Assembly (NCBI GenBank): GCA_002401635.1
Contig: NVTQ01000047.1
Span: 1 to 7,188, forward strand
Length of the DNA stretch: 7,188 nucleotides
Direction of reading: 5' to 3'
Source of the DNA: Pseudomonadota bacterium
GTDB taxonomy: Bacteria > Pseudomonadota > Zetaproteobacteria > Mariprofundales > Mariprofundaceae
The position numbers and the translations under genes were made by a program. The notes under the pieces were generated by a model that had not been told where the DNA came from, searched no databases, and saw nothing but the letters and a program-made list of their open reading frames with translations. Below, piece by piece: positions 1 through 6,054 of the stretch (position 1 is its first letter; each line of letters opens with the position of its first letter).

Positions 1-51
1 AATAATCATTTCTTGTTAATATTTATAATCATTTTAGTTTCTGAGGAGAGT
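1..51. other. Short flank downstream of the channel gene; two ATAATCATT direct repeats
   Basis: This AT-rich stretch follows the stop codon of the channel gene. It contains the 9-mer ATAATCATT at 2-10 and again at 25-33, a start-to-start distance of 23 bp, or about two helical turns. There is no GC-rich hairpin followed by a T-run, so no intrinsic terminator is visible for the channel transcript. The 9-mer resembles half of a Fur-box core, so it could be an operator for a gene left of the window. It could equally be chance in AT-rich DNA. Confidence 0.25.
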
Positions 52-741
52 CTATTTAGGCTTGCTCGAATCTTCCTGTGTACTGTCTTGTTGGTCTTTT
101 TCAAGCTGACGTTTGCGCCCCTGCTCTTCAACAAAAAATGTTAAATTGGCAATCATCAACGAATAAATAGCGATACCAAAAATCATGGTAAATACAGCCA
201 CAATACGACCACCCGCTGTGATTGGCACAATATCACCATAACCGACTGTCGTTAGCGTTACAAATGCCCACCAAAGCCCATCAGCAACCTGAGCAAACTG
301 TGGGTTAGCAGCGTGTTCTAAAAGAAAAACCGTCATACCAAAAATAAAAACAACACCAAAAATCATTGCCATGGCAGCAGGAAAGCTTTCTTGTGAAATA
401 ATGACAACGCTTAGGATTTTTTTACGATTGGTTCGTAAAAATGCTCCCAAACGCAAGGCAGGTAAAATCCGCACCACCCTTAATGCGGTAAATAAGCGCA
501 ACAATGGTGATGCAAGTAATACAATCAATGCCAAATCCAGCCAGTTTGCTTTCAAATAAGCCTGTCGATCCATAGAAATCAACCAACGCCAAAGAAAAAA
601 TACAAAAAAGCACGCCAATGCTATGGGATCTGCCCAGTCAGGGGCTTCTTCCCATAGCGCAATACCAACAGCGGCAAGCGTTGTAATAAAGAGCAAAGCA
701 TCCAGCGCACGCCCAAGCCAGATGTTTTTTGCGGCTGGCAT
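52..741 (-). CDS. Six-helix voltage-gated-type potassium channel (Kv-like ion transporter)
   Basis: A 229-residue inner-membrane protein predicted to form a tetrameric K+-selective pore. The selectivity filter TVGYGD is at residues 165-170, after a pore helix (about 153-164). Hydrophobic segments near 10-30 (S1), 37-55 (S2), 66-80 (S3), 120-142 (S5) and 177-203 (S6) give the six-helix layout. The S4-like segment carries R82, R88, R91 and R97, all on a three-residue register, which is the hallmark of a voltage sensor. S3 has an aspartate (D69). The C-terminus is a short charged tail (about 205-229) with no RCK/TrkA-N domain, unlike E. coli Kch, so no gene symbol is given. The ATG start lies 2 nt after the stop of the UPF0114 gene and has only a weak ribosome site, suggesting co-transcription and translational coupling. 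Family assignment is firm; actual voltage gating is inferred. Confidence 0.93.
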   Translation of the reverse strand: MPAAKNIWLGRALDALLFITTLAAVGIALWEEAPDWADPIALACFFVFFLWRWLISMDRQAYLKANWLDLALIVLLASPLLRLFTALRVVRILPALRLGAFLRTNRKKILSVVIISQESFPAAMAMIFGVVFIFGMTVFLLEHAANPQFAQVADGLWWAFVTLTTVGYGDIVPITAGGRIVAVFTMIFGIAIYSLMIANLTFFVEEQGRKRQLEKDQQDSTQEDSSKPK

Positions 742-743
742 AC

Positions 744-1256
744 TTAGTGTTTTGTTCCAGCTTTATGGCTAAAGTAACTTGCCAGTGAAACCATCAAAAT
801 ACCTGCGCCCATATACATAATATCGAATGGATCATCAAAGGTAACATGCAAAACATTTTTGAAAAATGCCACAATCAAAATCATTAAGATAACTTTACCC
901 AAACGGTCTTTTAAGTCATCCAGACTATTAATCATCAGAATATTATTGGCATTTTCACTGCCCTCTGCTACATGAATTTTGGAGATGAATAGCTCATAAA
1001 GTCCCAAAGCAAAAATAAGTAGTACGGTCGCCAATAAAAAATCATCGACTGCTGTAATCACATGGCTCACTACCGACGTGTGAAAATCTGGTTTCTCAAT
1101 GCCCAAAAAAGCATATTCAACAAATTCCCATGCTAACTTCGCCATATCGGCTGCGGATAATAAAAACAATAACAACATACCGACAATCGATGACCAAACA
1201 GCCAATAGAACCACATAACGTGAATTCCATAATACTCTCTCAAAAAAATCTTTCAT
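744..1256 (-). CDS. yqhA: YqhA / UPF0114 family inner-membrane protein
   Basis: A 170-residue integral membrane protein that I recognise as UPF0114, the family of E. coli YqhA, whose function is not established. The family pattern is visible: an N-terminal helix after an MxxFFExxLWxSR-like start; a second helix near 69-90 beginning VDDFLLATVLL and ending GLYELFIS; a soluble loop with the family-typical N-x-L-x-I-x-S-LDDLKDRLGKVI run (about 105-125); then two further helices (about 120-137 and 148-163). The ATG start is well supported by AAAGGAG at 1263-1269, with a 6-nt spacer. It is the first gene of a probable two-gene unit with the K+ channel 2 nt downstream. It lies directly downstream of the MITE-like element, which carries the best promoter candidate. 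A role linked to the channel or to membrane potential is inference from adjacency only. Confidence 0.9.
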   Translation of the reverse strand: MKDFFERVLWNSRYVVLLAVWSSIVGMLLLFLLSAADMAKLAWEFVEYAFLGIEKPDFHTSVVSHVITAVDDFLLATVLLIFALGLYELFISKIHVAEGSENANNILMINSLDDLKDRLGKVILMILIVAFFKNVLHVTFDDPFDIMYMGAGILMVSLASYFSHKAGTKH

Positions 1257-1262
1257 CCCTCA

Positions 1263-1269
1263 CTCCTTT
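1263..1269 (-). promoter_or_regulatory. Shine-Dalgarno site of yqhA
   Basis: On the minus strand this reads AAAGGAG, with a 6-nt spacer to the ATG at 1254-1256. It is a near-consensus ribosome site and fixes the yqhA start. It lies outside the mobile-element boundary at 1287, so insertion of the element would have replaced the upstream promoter context but left translation initiation intact. Confidence 0.75.
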
Positions 1270-1279
1270 ATCATTCATT

Positions 1280-1286
1280 CCCAATA
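1280..1286. repeat. Left target-site duplication, CCCAATA
   Basis: The heptamer CCCAATA directly abuts the left terminal inverted repeat and recurs exactly at 1497-1503 abutting the right one. This is what a transposition target-site duplication looks like. The match extends to 8 bp if the adjoining A (1287, also the first base of the left terminal repeat) is counted. Confidence 0.8.
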
Positions 1287-1305
1287 ACACTACTGTCTGA
1301 CGAAA
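1287..1305 (+). repeat. Left terminal inverted repeat of the MITE-like element
   Basis: ACACTACTGTCTGACGAAA matches the reverse complement of the right end over 19 bp with two mismatches. The outer 11 bp (ACACTACTGTC) are identical. Confidence 0.8.
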
Positions 1306-1314
1306 GTAACCCTT

Positions 1315-1341
1315 CGTCATTCCCGCGAAGGCGGGAATCCA
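1315..1341 (+). repeat. dRS3-like palindromic repeat, left arm
   Basis: This 27-bp arm contains ATTCCCGCGAAGGCGGGAAT, which is itself a perfect 8-bp hairpin around GAAG. It fits the ATTCCC-N8-GGGAAT pattern of Neisseria dRS3 repeats, and similar sequences are scattered through many proteobacterial genomes. The arm is the exact reverse complement of 1359-1385, so the pair can also form one long duplex with a 17-nt loop. Confidence 0.85.
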
Positions 1342-1358
1342 GAATATCTTGCAAACAA

Positions 1359-1385
1359 TGGATTCCCGCCTTCGCGGGAATGACG
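1359..1385 (-). repeat. dRS3-like palindromic repeat, right arm
   Basis: A perfect 27/27 reverse complement of the left arm, with the same internal 8-bp palindrome. The lack of any mismatch between the arms suggests recent insertion, gene conversion or selection on the structure. No T-run follows the hairpin in either direction, so it is not a standard intrinsic terminator, although such a stable stem could still impede polymerase or block RNA decay from yajR. Confidence 0.85.
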
Positions 1386-1422
1386 TGTAAAACAAGATAC
1401 CCTTTATTCTCCTACAGACAGC

Positions 1423-1431
1423 ATTATACCA
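1423..1431 (-). promoter_or_regulatory. Extended -10 promoter directed at yqhA
   Basis: The minus strand reads TGGTATAAT: a consensus -10 hexamer (1423-1428) with the extended TGn motif (1429-1431). At the usual 17-nt distance the -35 position reads GGCATT, which is poor; a better hexamer, TTGCAA (1442-1447), is only 13 nt away. Extended -10 promoters tolerate a weak -35. Transcription would start near 1416 and run through the palindromic repeats to yqhA, giving a leader of roughly 160 nt. It is inside the mobile element and is the best sigma-70 candidate I found upstream of yqhA. Confidence 0.5.
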
Positions 1432-1477
1432 TCAAAAAATATTGCAATGCCATTGGTAAATCACCCATTTATCATTT

Positions 1478-1496
1478 TTTTGTCGGACAGTAGTGT
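1478..1496 (-). repeat. Right terminal inverted repeat of the MITE-like element
   Basis: Reverse complemented it reads ACACTACTGTCCGACAAAA, differing from the left end at two of 19 positions. It directly abuts the second CCCAATA copy. Confidence 0.8.
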
Positions 1497-1503
1497 CCCA
1501 ATA
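1497..1503. repeat. Right target-site duplication, CCCAATA
   Basis: Exact copy of the heptamer at 1280-1286, immediately outside the right terminal repeat. Between here and the yajR stop (1504-1542) there is an imperfect palindrome, TAGGCTATAGACTA (1514-1527), but no recognisable intrinsic terminator. Confidence 0.8.
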
Positions 1504-1542
1504 AAATATTTAATAGGCTATAGACTAGCAAAAACAAAGCCA

Positions 1543-2958
1543 TCATGACATTTTTATCGCCGCAAACAATGTTTTCTCATCCACAATCTTGTTATCAACT
1601 TTACAATACAATGATGACTCTTCAGCAATCGCCAATACCTCAATCACACCCTCAACTGCCAGCACCCTAGCCTCTAAATCACGCGCCTGAGCTGCATTGT
1701 CCAATGGCACCTGAAATGAGCGCGATGCCAAATAAGGTGGTTGCTGCATAGTCATAGCAATCAACAACCACACAACCAATAACGCGGCAACAACCCAAAA
1801 TACCATAGCATAATTTTGTATGGCAGGGTGATACATAAAACCACCCAAAACACCGCCAAGAAAGGCACCAAAGAACTGACTCGTATTAAACACACCAATG
1901 GCAGTGCCCTTCGCTCCTGCGGGTGCATATTTGGCAACCAGTGACGGCAGGCTGGCTTCTAAGGTGTTAAAACCTGTAAAAAACACCAACAATGCAACGC
2001 CAATCCAAACAATCGAGGCATGCCCCGTTGCCAACATCACACAGGCTGCTATTAATAAAGCAATCGATAATACAAACACCTGTTTCATTTTACGCTTTGC
2101 TTCGGCAACGATGATTAATGGGATCATGAATACAAACGAAAGCAACATCACGGGCAAGTACAACATCCACTGATCTGACATTGCCAATAAATTTAACGCC
2201 TTATCTGCCAAAACCAACGGCAACACCACAAACATTGCTGTTAACGAAGCATGTAAAATCAATACACCTGCATCCAAACGCAACAAATCTTGATGTCTTA
2301 AAATCTGACCAAACATGGATGCTGTGACTTCACTATCACTGTGGTGAGAGGTTTGTTTCGGGTCGGGAACAATAAAATATAGCACCAAAATAGAGGCCAA
2401 TGCCAATACCGCCGTCAGCCAAAAGATGCCAGAAACGCCTATCCATCCATTCAGCAAAGGCCCTAAAACCATAGAGATTGCAAACGAAACACCAATGGTA
2501 ATACCAATCATCGCCATTGCCTTGGTGCGGTGTTCATCACGGGTTAAATCAGCTGCCAAAGCAATCACTGCGGCTGCCACTGCGCCAGAGCCTTGAATCA
2601 CACGCCCCAACAAAACACCTTCAATGGATGTCGCCATAGCTGCAATCACACTGCCAAGCGCAAACAAAATCATCCCCGCCGCAATCACAGGCTTACGACC
2701 AAAACGATCCGACATCATGCCAAAGGGAATCTGCAACAAAGCCTGAGTTAAACCATAAGCTCCCAATGCGATGCCCACCAAATAAGGCTTCTCCAAAGCA
2801 CCATCCAAACCATGTGCATAGGTTGAAAATACGGGCAGAATTAAAAATAATCCCATCATGCGAAGCCCAAAAATACTCGCCAATGAGGCTGCACCCCTAC
2901 GCTCTTCAGCGCTCATTTCCGTAGAGATTTCTTGCTCTATCACACCTTCTTTCGTCAC
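1543..2958 (-). CDS. yajR: YajR-type major facilitator superfamily transporter with C-terminal YAM domain
   Basis: A 471-residue, 12-helix inner-membrane transporter resembling E. coli YajR along its length (454 residues, from memory). MFS motif A, GMMSDRFGRKPVI, lies near residues 80-92 between helices 2 and 3. Other YajR-like stretches are RMMGLFLILPVFSTY in helix 1, GRVIQGSGAVAAAV in helix 4, AEAKRKMKQVFV in the middle, and PAGAKGTAIGVFNTSQFFGA in the second half. The last 65 residues (about 407-471) form a soluble ferredoxin-like segment matching the YAM domain that sets YajR apart from other MFS proteins. The substrate is unknown; proton-driven export is inferred from the family. I chose the GTG start because AAGGAG stands 6 nt upstream; an in-frame TTG at 2982 adds 8 residues but has no ribosome site. 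It probably follows yciO in one operon, 43 nt from its stop. Confidence 0.93.
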   Translation of the reverse strand: MTKEGVIEQEISTEMSAEERRGAASLASIFGLRMMGLFLILPVFSTYAHGLDGALEKPYLVGIALGAYGLTQALLQIPFGMMSDRFGRKPVIAAGMILFALGSVIAAMATSIEGVLLGRVIQGSGAVAAAVIALAADLTRDEHRTKAMAMIGITIGVSFAISMVLGPLLNGWIGVSGIFWLTAVLALASILVLYFIVPDPKQTSHHSDSEVTASMFGQILRHQDLLRLDAGVLILHASLTAMFVVLPLVLADKALNLLAMSDQWMLYLPVMLLSFVFMIPLIIVAEAKRKMKQVFVLSIALLIAACVMLATGHASIVWIGVALLVFFTGFNTLEASLPSLVAKYAPAGAKGTAIGVFNTSQFFGAFLGGVLGGFMYHPAIQNYAMVFWVVAALLVVWLLIAMTMQQPPYLASRSFQVPLDNAAQARDLEARVLAVEGVIEVLAIAEESSLYCKVDNKIVDEKTLFAAIKMS

Positions 2959-2964
2959 TCTTTG

Positions 2965-2970
2965 CTCCTT
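2965..2970 (-). promoter_or_regulatory. Shine-Dalgarno site deciding the yajR GTG start
   Basis: The minus strand reads AAGGAG, then a 6-nt spacer (CAAAGA), then GTG at 2956-2958. A longest-frame call starting at TTG 2982 would place this consensus site inside the coding region, so the shorter GTG start is preferred. An ATG 14 codons further in (before SAEERRG) has no comparable site. Confidence 0.75.
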
Positions 2971-3001
2971 ATCATCATACAACTCAAAACTTTAACAGCC
3001 A

Positions 3002-3622
3002 TTATTTGAATGGCCACTCACCCAAACCCAAACGCAACACATTGCCATCATCACACAAGTCCACAACCGTTGTTGGTGTCATACCGCCCCAGCCCGCATC
3101 AATTAACACCGCTGCCAAATGCTGGCAGCGCTCGCGCATCTGATCAGGATCCGTCGCAATATATTCCTCATCCGAAAACTGCATCGAGGTTGCCAACAAA
3201 GGCTCCCCCAACTCATCCAATAGCATCGAACACACCGCATGACTCGGCATACGGATACCTACATCCTTACGTTTGCCAAATACCCGCTTGGGTAATGTTC
3301 CCGTGGCGGGCAAGATAAACGTATAAGAGCCAGGCAAACAACGTTTTAATATACGATGCGCTTGGTTATCCATACTCACATAGTTTGCTGCCTGCGATAA
3401 ATCGGATACCACCAAAGACCATAAATGTTTATCATCAAGTTGCCGCAACTGACGCACCGCATCTTGAGCCTGCAATGCTTGCGGCAGCATCATAATCGCA
3501 TACGTTGTTTCTGTCGGCACAATGGCAAAACCACCTTGCCTCAACACATCCGCCGCCCTACGAATCTGACGAATTTGAGGACGCTCTGGCTGCACTCTTA
3601 AATGTTCAAATATTTTTGACAC
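3002..3622 (-). CDS. yciO: YciO-type Sua5/YrdC-domain protein
   Basis: A 206-residue cytoplasmic protein of the YrdC/Sua5/YciO superfamily, whose TsaC and Sua5 members make threonylcarbamoyl-AMP for tRNA t6A. It resembles E. coli YciO from end to end: GGFAIVPTETTYAI (31-44), RQLDDKHLWSLVVSDLS (60-76), PGSYTFILPATGTLPKRV (97-114), VGIRMPSH (121-128), GEPLLATSM (139-147), DPDQMRERC (158-166) and PTTVVDL (183-189). Where TsaC/Sua5 proteins have a Ser-Thr-Ser-Ala-Asn type motif, this one has ATSMQ (144-148), as in the YciO branch. A t6A role should therefore not be assumed. It starts at GTG 3 nt after the AsmA stop with no strong ribosome site, which implies translational coupling. The start agrees with the E. 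coli N-terminus as I recall it. YciO's physiological role is not settled. Confidence 0.9.
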   Translation of the reverse strand: MSKIFEHLRVQPERPQIRQIRRAADVLRQGGFAIVPTETTYAIMMLPQALQAQDAVRQLRQLDDKHLWSLVVSDLSQAANYVSMDNQAHRILKRCLPGSYTFILPATGTLPKRVFGKRKDVGIRMPSHAVCSMLLDELGEPLLATSMQFSDEEYIATDPDQMRERCQHLAAVLIDAGWGGMTPTTVVDLCDDGNVLRLGLGEWPFK

Positions 3623-3625
3623 CGC

Positions 3626-5968
3626 TTAAAACCCCAAGATGCCTTTTAAACCCTTTTGTATTTGTTGCTCGGGTGTCAAAGGCTGCGATTTTGGTTTAAT
3701 TTCAGCAGGTTGGCTTTTAGCAGGCTGAGCATTCTTACCACCCAACAAACCACCCAATATCCCGCCGACACCACCCGCGCCACTACCCATCAAACCACCT
3801 GCATTTTCAAGCAATGATTTTGCATCCAATTCAGGTTTGATGCTTGGTGATGCAAATGGACCATAAATGTGCAAGGGCACAGACAAACCTTTACGCACCG
3901 TTAAGGTATCCCCTTGCCCCACCAATGAACCAATTAATTTAGGGCGCACATGAAAATCAAGTGTCGCGGCAGGCAAGTTAACCACACCTTTGCCTGTTAA
4001 GCGAAAAAGTGGCGATGCCATAAATAAATCATCATTTTTTGCAATGCCATTACGGATTTTAAAGCTGGCTTGCAGTTGCGCAAAATCAGTGTATTGCGCA
4101 CTGGCTGACTTTTGTGAACCAAGCGTCGATAAATTTCGCAAACCGCCTGCAATATCAAAGCCTTTTATTCTACCATTTTGCAGCAATAGTTGCCCTGTAC
4201 CATTCAAAGAAGCCATCGAAGTCTTTGGCAGCAGACCTGTTGCTTTCAAGTTGGTATCCAACCGCATTGTTCCATCCAATAAATCCGTGCCTGCAACAGC
4301 TTCTAATATAGGCTTTAATTTCAACCCCGAAATATGAATGGATTCGGTCCACGTCACAGGGTAACGGTTTACATTTAGGCTCGCAGTTTCTCGAACCTGT
4401 CCACCTGCCAAATCAAATCCCAAGGGCGACAATGTAAACACGCCACGCTCACCTTTCAGCGTTCCTCGTAAATGCCCTAACTCCAAACCACGCATGAATA
4501 ATTTTTCAACCTGCATTTGCATCGATACACGCCAAGGCTTTAAAAAGCGCAAGTCTGGCTCAACAGCTGCCTTATTTGCTTGTGCAGTATCTGAATTTTT
4601 AGCAGGTAAAGTATTTCCAGAGGCATTTTCAGAGCTATTCGCAGAAGCTTCTGCGGGTTGCGGTAACCAAGGATCAAGATGCAATGTTTTAGCCGCCAAA
4701 CGCAAACGAATATTGGGGGCTTTTGCAAATCCCACACTGCCCGATAATTGCACAATTTCACCATCTAGAAGCACCTGCATATCCCTCAAATCAACACGGT
4801 CTTTCGTGCCAGCAAGTGAGGCTCCTATTTTCAATGTCTTCCATGGCGACGGATGCGCCGCATACATCTGATTCAGCTCTGGCAACAAACTCGCCAACCA
4901 TGTGCGTTGAATGTTTTCACCCTGAATACGCAAGGTATAACGCGGTGCTTTGTTTAATTTTTTTACATCACCTTGTATGGCAAATAAAGGCTTATCATTG
5001 ATGGCAATGCCCACATGATTCAAGCGTAATGTATTCACATTCGGCATTTCTACTTTCCAATCCAATGCAATGTTCATCGCAGCCAACAATGCCCCTTCAC
5101 CTGCCAATAAACGCACACCATCAGGGCGCTGCTCCAATTGCATGTTGAGCATCACACTTGCTTTGTTTATATCCCCTAATTTTTCAGGGAAAGAGCCAAT
5201 CAATGTTGCAAAGGATTTTAAACGAATAGCATCACTCTTAAGCGATAATTGAATAGGCAATTTATTCACATCCAACGATGCCAAATCGCCCACCGGACCA
5301 AGCTGTGCATCTATATCTATTTTATCGCCATTCAAACGCGCTGAAATTTTTACCCCAACAGGATGTTCTAACTGCACATCATCCAGCTCCACCTGCACAT
5401 CTGTCAGTGCTATGCGCACACCTGACTGGGCATCTTGCCAGATAAATTTACCATCAAGGAGTTGCAAAGACTCCGCGCTTAAAGCCGCCAAAGCCGAGCC
5501 TGTTTTTTCATCGTCTTTTGCAGCAGGCACGCTATTTTCTGGCTCTCCTGCAACTGCAGTCATTGATTCTGGTGAAGCTGGCAATAAATCTTCCCAGTTG
5601 CCTTCACCCTTGGCATTACGTTCCATAAAAATCTCAGGCGCTTCAAGTTTAAAACGAACAATTTCTAGTCTCTGGCTTAATAATGGTAACAAAGCCACTT
5701 GCACATTGAGATGCTTCACCTTCAAAAAATCACGCTCTGAAAAACCCTGACGGTTTGCCAATACAACATCATCCAAGGTAACCCCAACCCAAGGAAACAA
5801 TGAAGCCTGCAAACCACCAATTTTCAAGACTCGCCCTGTAGCATCCTCTACCTGTTGCTCAATTTCTTGTTTGTAATCTTCCACATTCAAGAAAAATGGT
5901 ACCAGTAACAATAAAACAACCACAAGTGCCAATACACTTAAACTGTATTTAATAATTTTTTTCATCAT
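3626..5968 (-). CDS. AsmA-family inner-membrane-anchored periplasmic protein
   Basis: A 780-residue protein with one N-terminal membrane anchor (about 8-28) and a long periplasmic body, typical of AsmA proteins. The family is now linked to lipid transport between the membranes and to outer-membrane homeostasis. The N-terminal AsmA signature is clear: a VEDYKQEIEQQVEDATGR stretch (29-46), then SLFPWVGVTLDDVVL (56-70) and LLPLLSQRLEIVRFKLEAPEIF (93-114). Two Ala/Ser/Glu-rich linkers (about 130-160 and 438-470) separate beta-rich segments. The C-terminal AsmA domain (about 485-715) includes DLLDGTMRLDTNLKATG and NGTGQLLLQNGRIKGFDI. A Gly-rich stretch (723-745) and a Pro/Lys/Gln tail follow. It is longer than E. 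coli AsmA (617 residues, from memory), so no symbol is given. Two ATGs are adjacent; a GGGGG run sits close to both, so the second (5965) is possible. The next gene, yciO, is 3 nt downstream. Confidence 0.93.
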   Translation of the reverse strand: MMKKIIKYSLSVLALVVVLLLLVPFFLNVEDYKQEIEQQVEDATGRVLKIGGLQASLFPWVGVTLDDVVLANRQGFSERDFLKVKHLNVQVALLPLLSQRLEIVRFKLEAPEIFMERNAKGEGNWEDLLPASPESMTAVAGEPENSVPAAKDDEKTGSALAALSAESLQLLDGKFIWQDAQSGVRIALTDVQVELDDVQLEHPVGVKISARLNGDKIDIDAQLGPVGDLASLDVNKLPIQLSLKSDAIRLKSFATLIGSFPEKLGDINKASVMLNMQLEQRPDGVRLLAGEGALLAAMNIALDWKVEMPNVNTLRLNHVGIAINDKPLFAIQGDVKKLNKAPRYTLRIQGENIQRTWLASLLPELNQMYAAHPSPWKTLKIGASLAGTKDRVDLRDMQVLLDGEIVQLSGSVGFAKAPNIRLRLAAKTLHLDPWLPQPAEASANSSENASGNTLPAKNSDTAQANKAAVEPDLRFLKPWRVSMQMQVEKLFMRGLELGHLRGTLKGERGVFTLSPLGFDLAGGQVRETASLNVNRYPVTWTESIHISGLKLKPILEAVAGTDLLDGTMRLDTNLKATGLLPKTSMASLNGTGQLLLQNGRIKGFDIAGGLRNLSTLGSQKSASAQYTDFAQLQASFKIRNGIAKNDDLFMASPLFRLTGKGVVNLPAATLDFHVRPKLIGSLVGQGDTLTVRKGLSVPLHIYGPFASPSIKPELDAKSLLENAGGLMGSGAGGVGGILGGLLGGKNAQPAKSQPAEIKPKSQPLTPEQQIQKGLKGILGF

Positions 5969-6018
5969 TCCCCCGAATACCCCTCACCCAATCATACATC
6001 ACTGGCCTGTAACACGAA

Positions 6019-6035
6019 TAATATTTTTAATATTA
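6019..6035. promoter_or_regulatory. AT-only palindrome in the asmA upstream region
   Basis: TAATATT-TTT-AATATTA is a perfect 7-bp inverted repeat in the 86-nt gap (5969-6054) between the phosphatase stop and the asmA start. On the minus strand it contains TATTAT, a plausible -10 hexamer, with only a weak -35 (TGCCCC at 17 nt). It could be part of the promoter or operator of the asmA-yciO-yajR unit. It is too AT-rich to be a convincing terminator stem. Confidence 0.3.
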
Positions 6036-6054
6036 AGTTTGGGGCACCCTACAC

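Larger units (their letters stand above)
1287..1496. mobile_element. 210-bp MITE-like non-autonomous element
   Basis: The ends form a terminal inverted repeat. The left reads ACACTACTGTCTGACGAAA (1287-1305). The right (1478-1496), reverse complemented, reads ACACTACTGTCCGACAAAA. They agree at 17 of 19 positions. An identical 7-bp direct repeat flanks both ends. The element is 210 bp and has no substantial reading frame, so it would need a transposase supplied elsewhere in the genome. Internally it holds a pair of inverted 27-bp palindromic repeats (1315-1341 and 1359-1385), a further 7-bp inverted match (CTGTCTG at 1293-1299 against 1415-1421) and an outward promoter toward yqhA. I do not assign an insertion-sequence family. 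Terminal repeats plus an exact duplication make mobility well supported; the nested palindromes may be a second, separate insertion. Confidence 0.82.

Noticed and set aside
1240..1320. A 26-codon minus-strand reading frame (ATG at 1320) overlapping the yqhA start in another frame
   Set aside because: It starts at the edge of the palindromic repeat without a well-placed ribosome site and has no recognisable sequence. A frame this short is expected by chance; it could only be a leader peptide if the element promoter is confirmed.
1315..1385. The inverted repeat pair as a rho-independent terminator for yajR
   Set aside because: The stem is very strong, but no T-run follows it on either strand, and it has the repeat-family sequence of a mobile or dispersed element rather than a gene-specific terminator.
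1315..1385. Start of a CRISPR array
   Set aside because: There are only two copies, in inverted rather than direct orientation, with a 17-bp spacer and no cas genes.
3010..3318. Plus-strand open frames of 60-125 codons within yciO, asmA, yajR and the phosphatase (example given here)
   Set aside because: They lie wholly inside strongly supported minus-strand genes, have low-complexity or unrecognisable sequence, and lack ribosome sites. They are frame shadows.
3002..3622. Annotating the YrdC-domain gene as the tRNA t6A enzyme TsaC/Sua5
   Set aside because: The best resemblance is to the YciO branch, and the Ser-Ala-Asn type motif expected in TsaC/Sua5 is replaced by SMQ.
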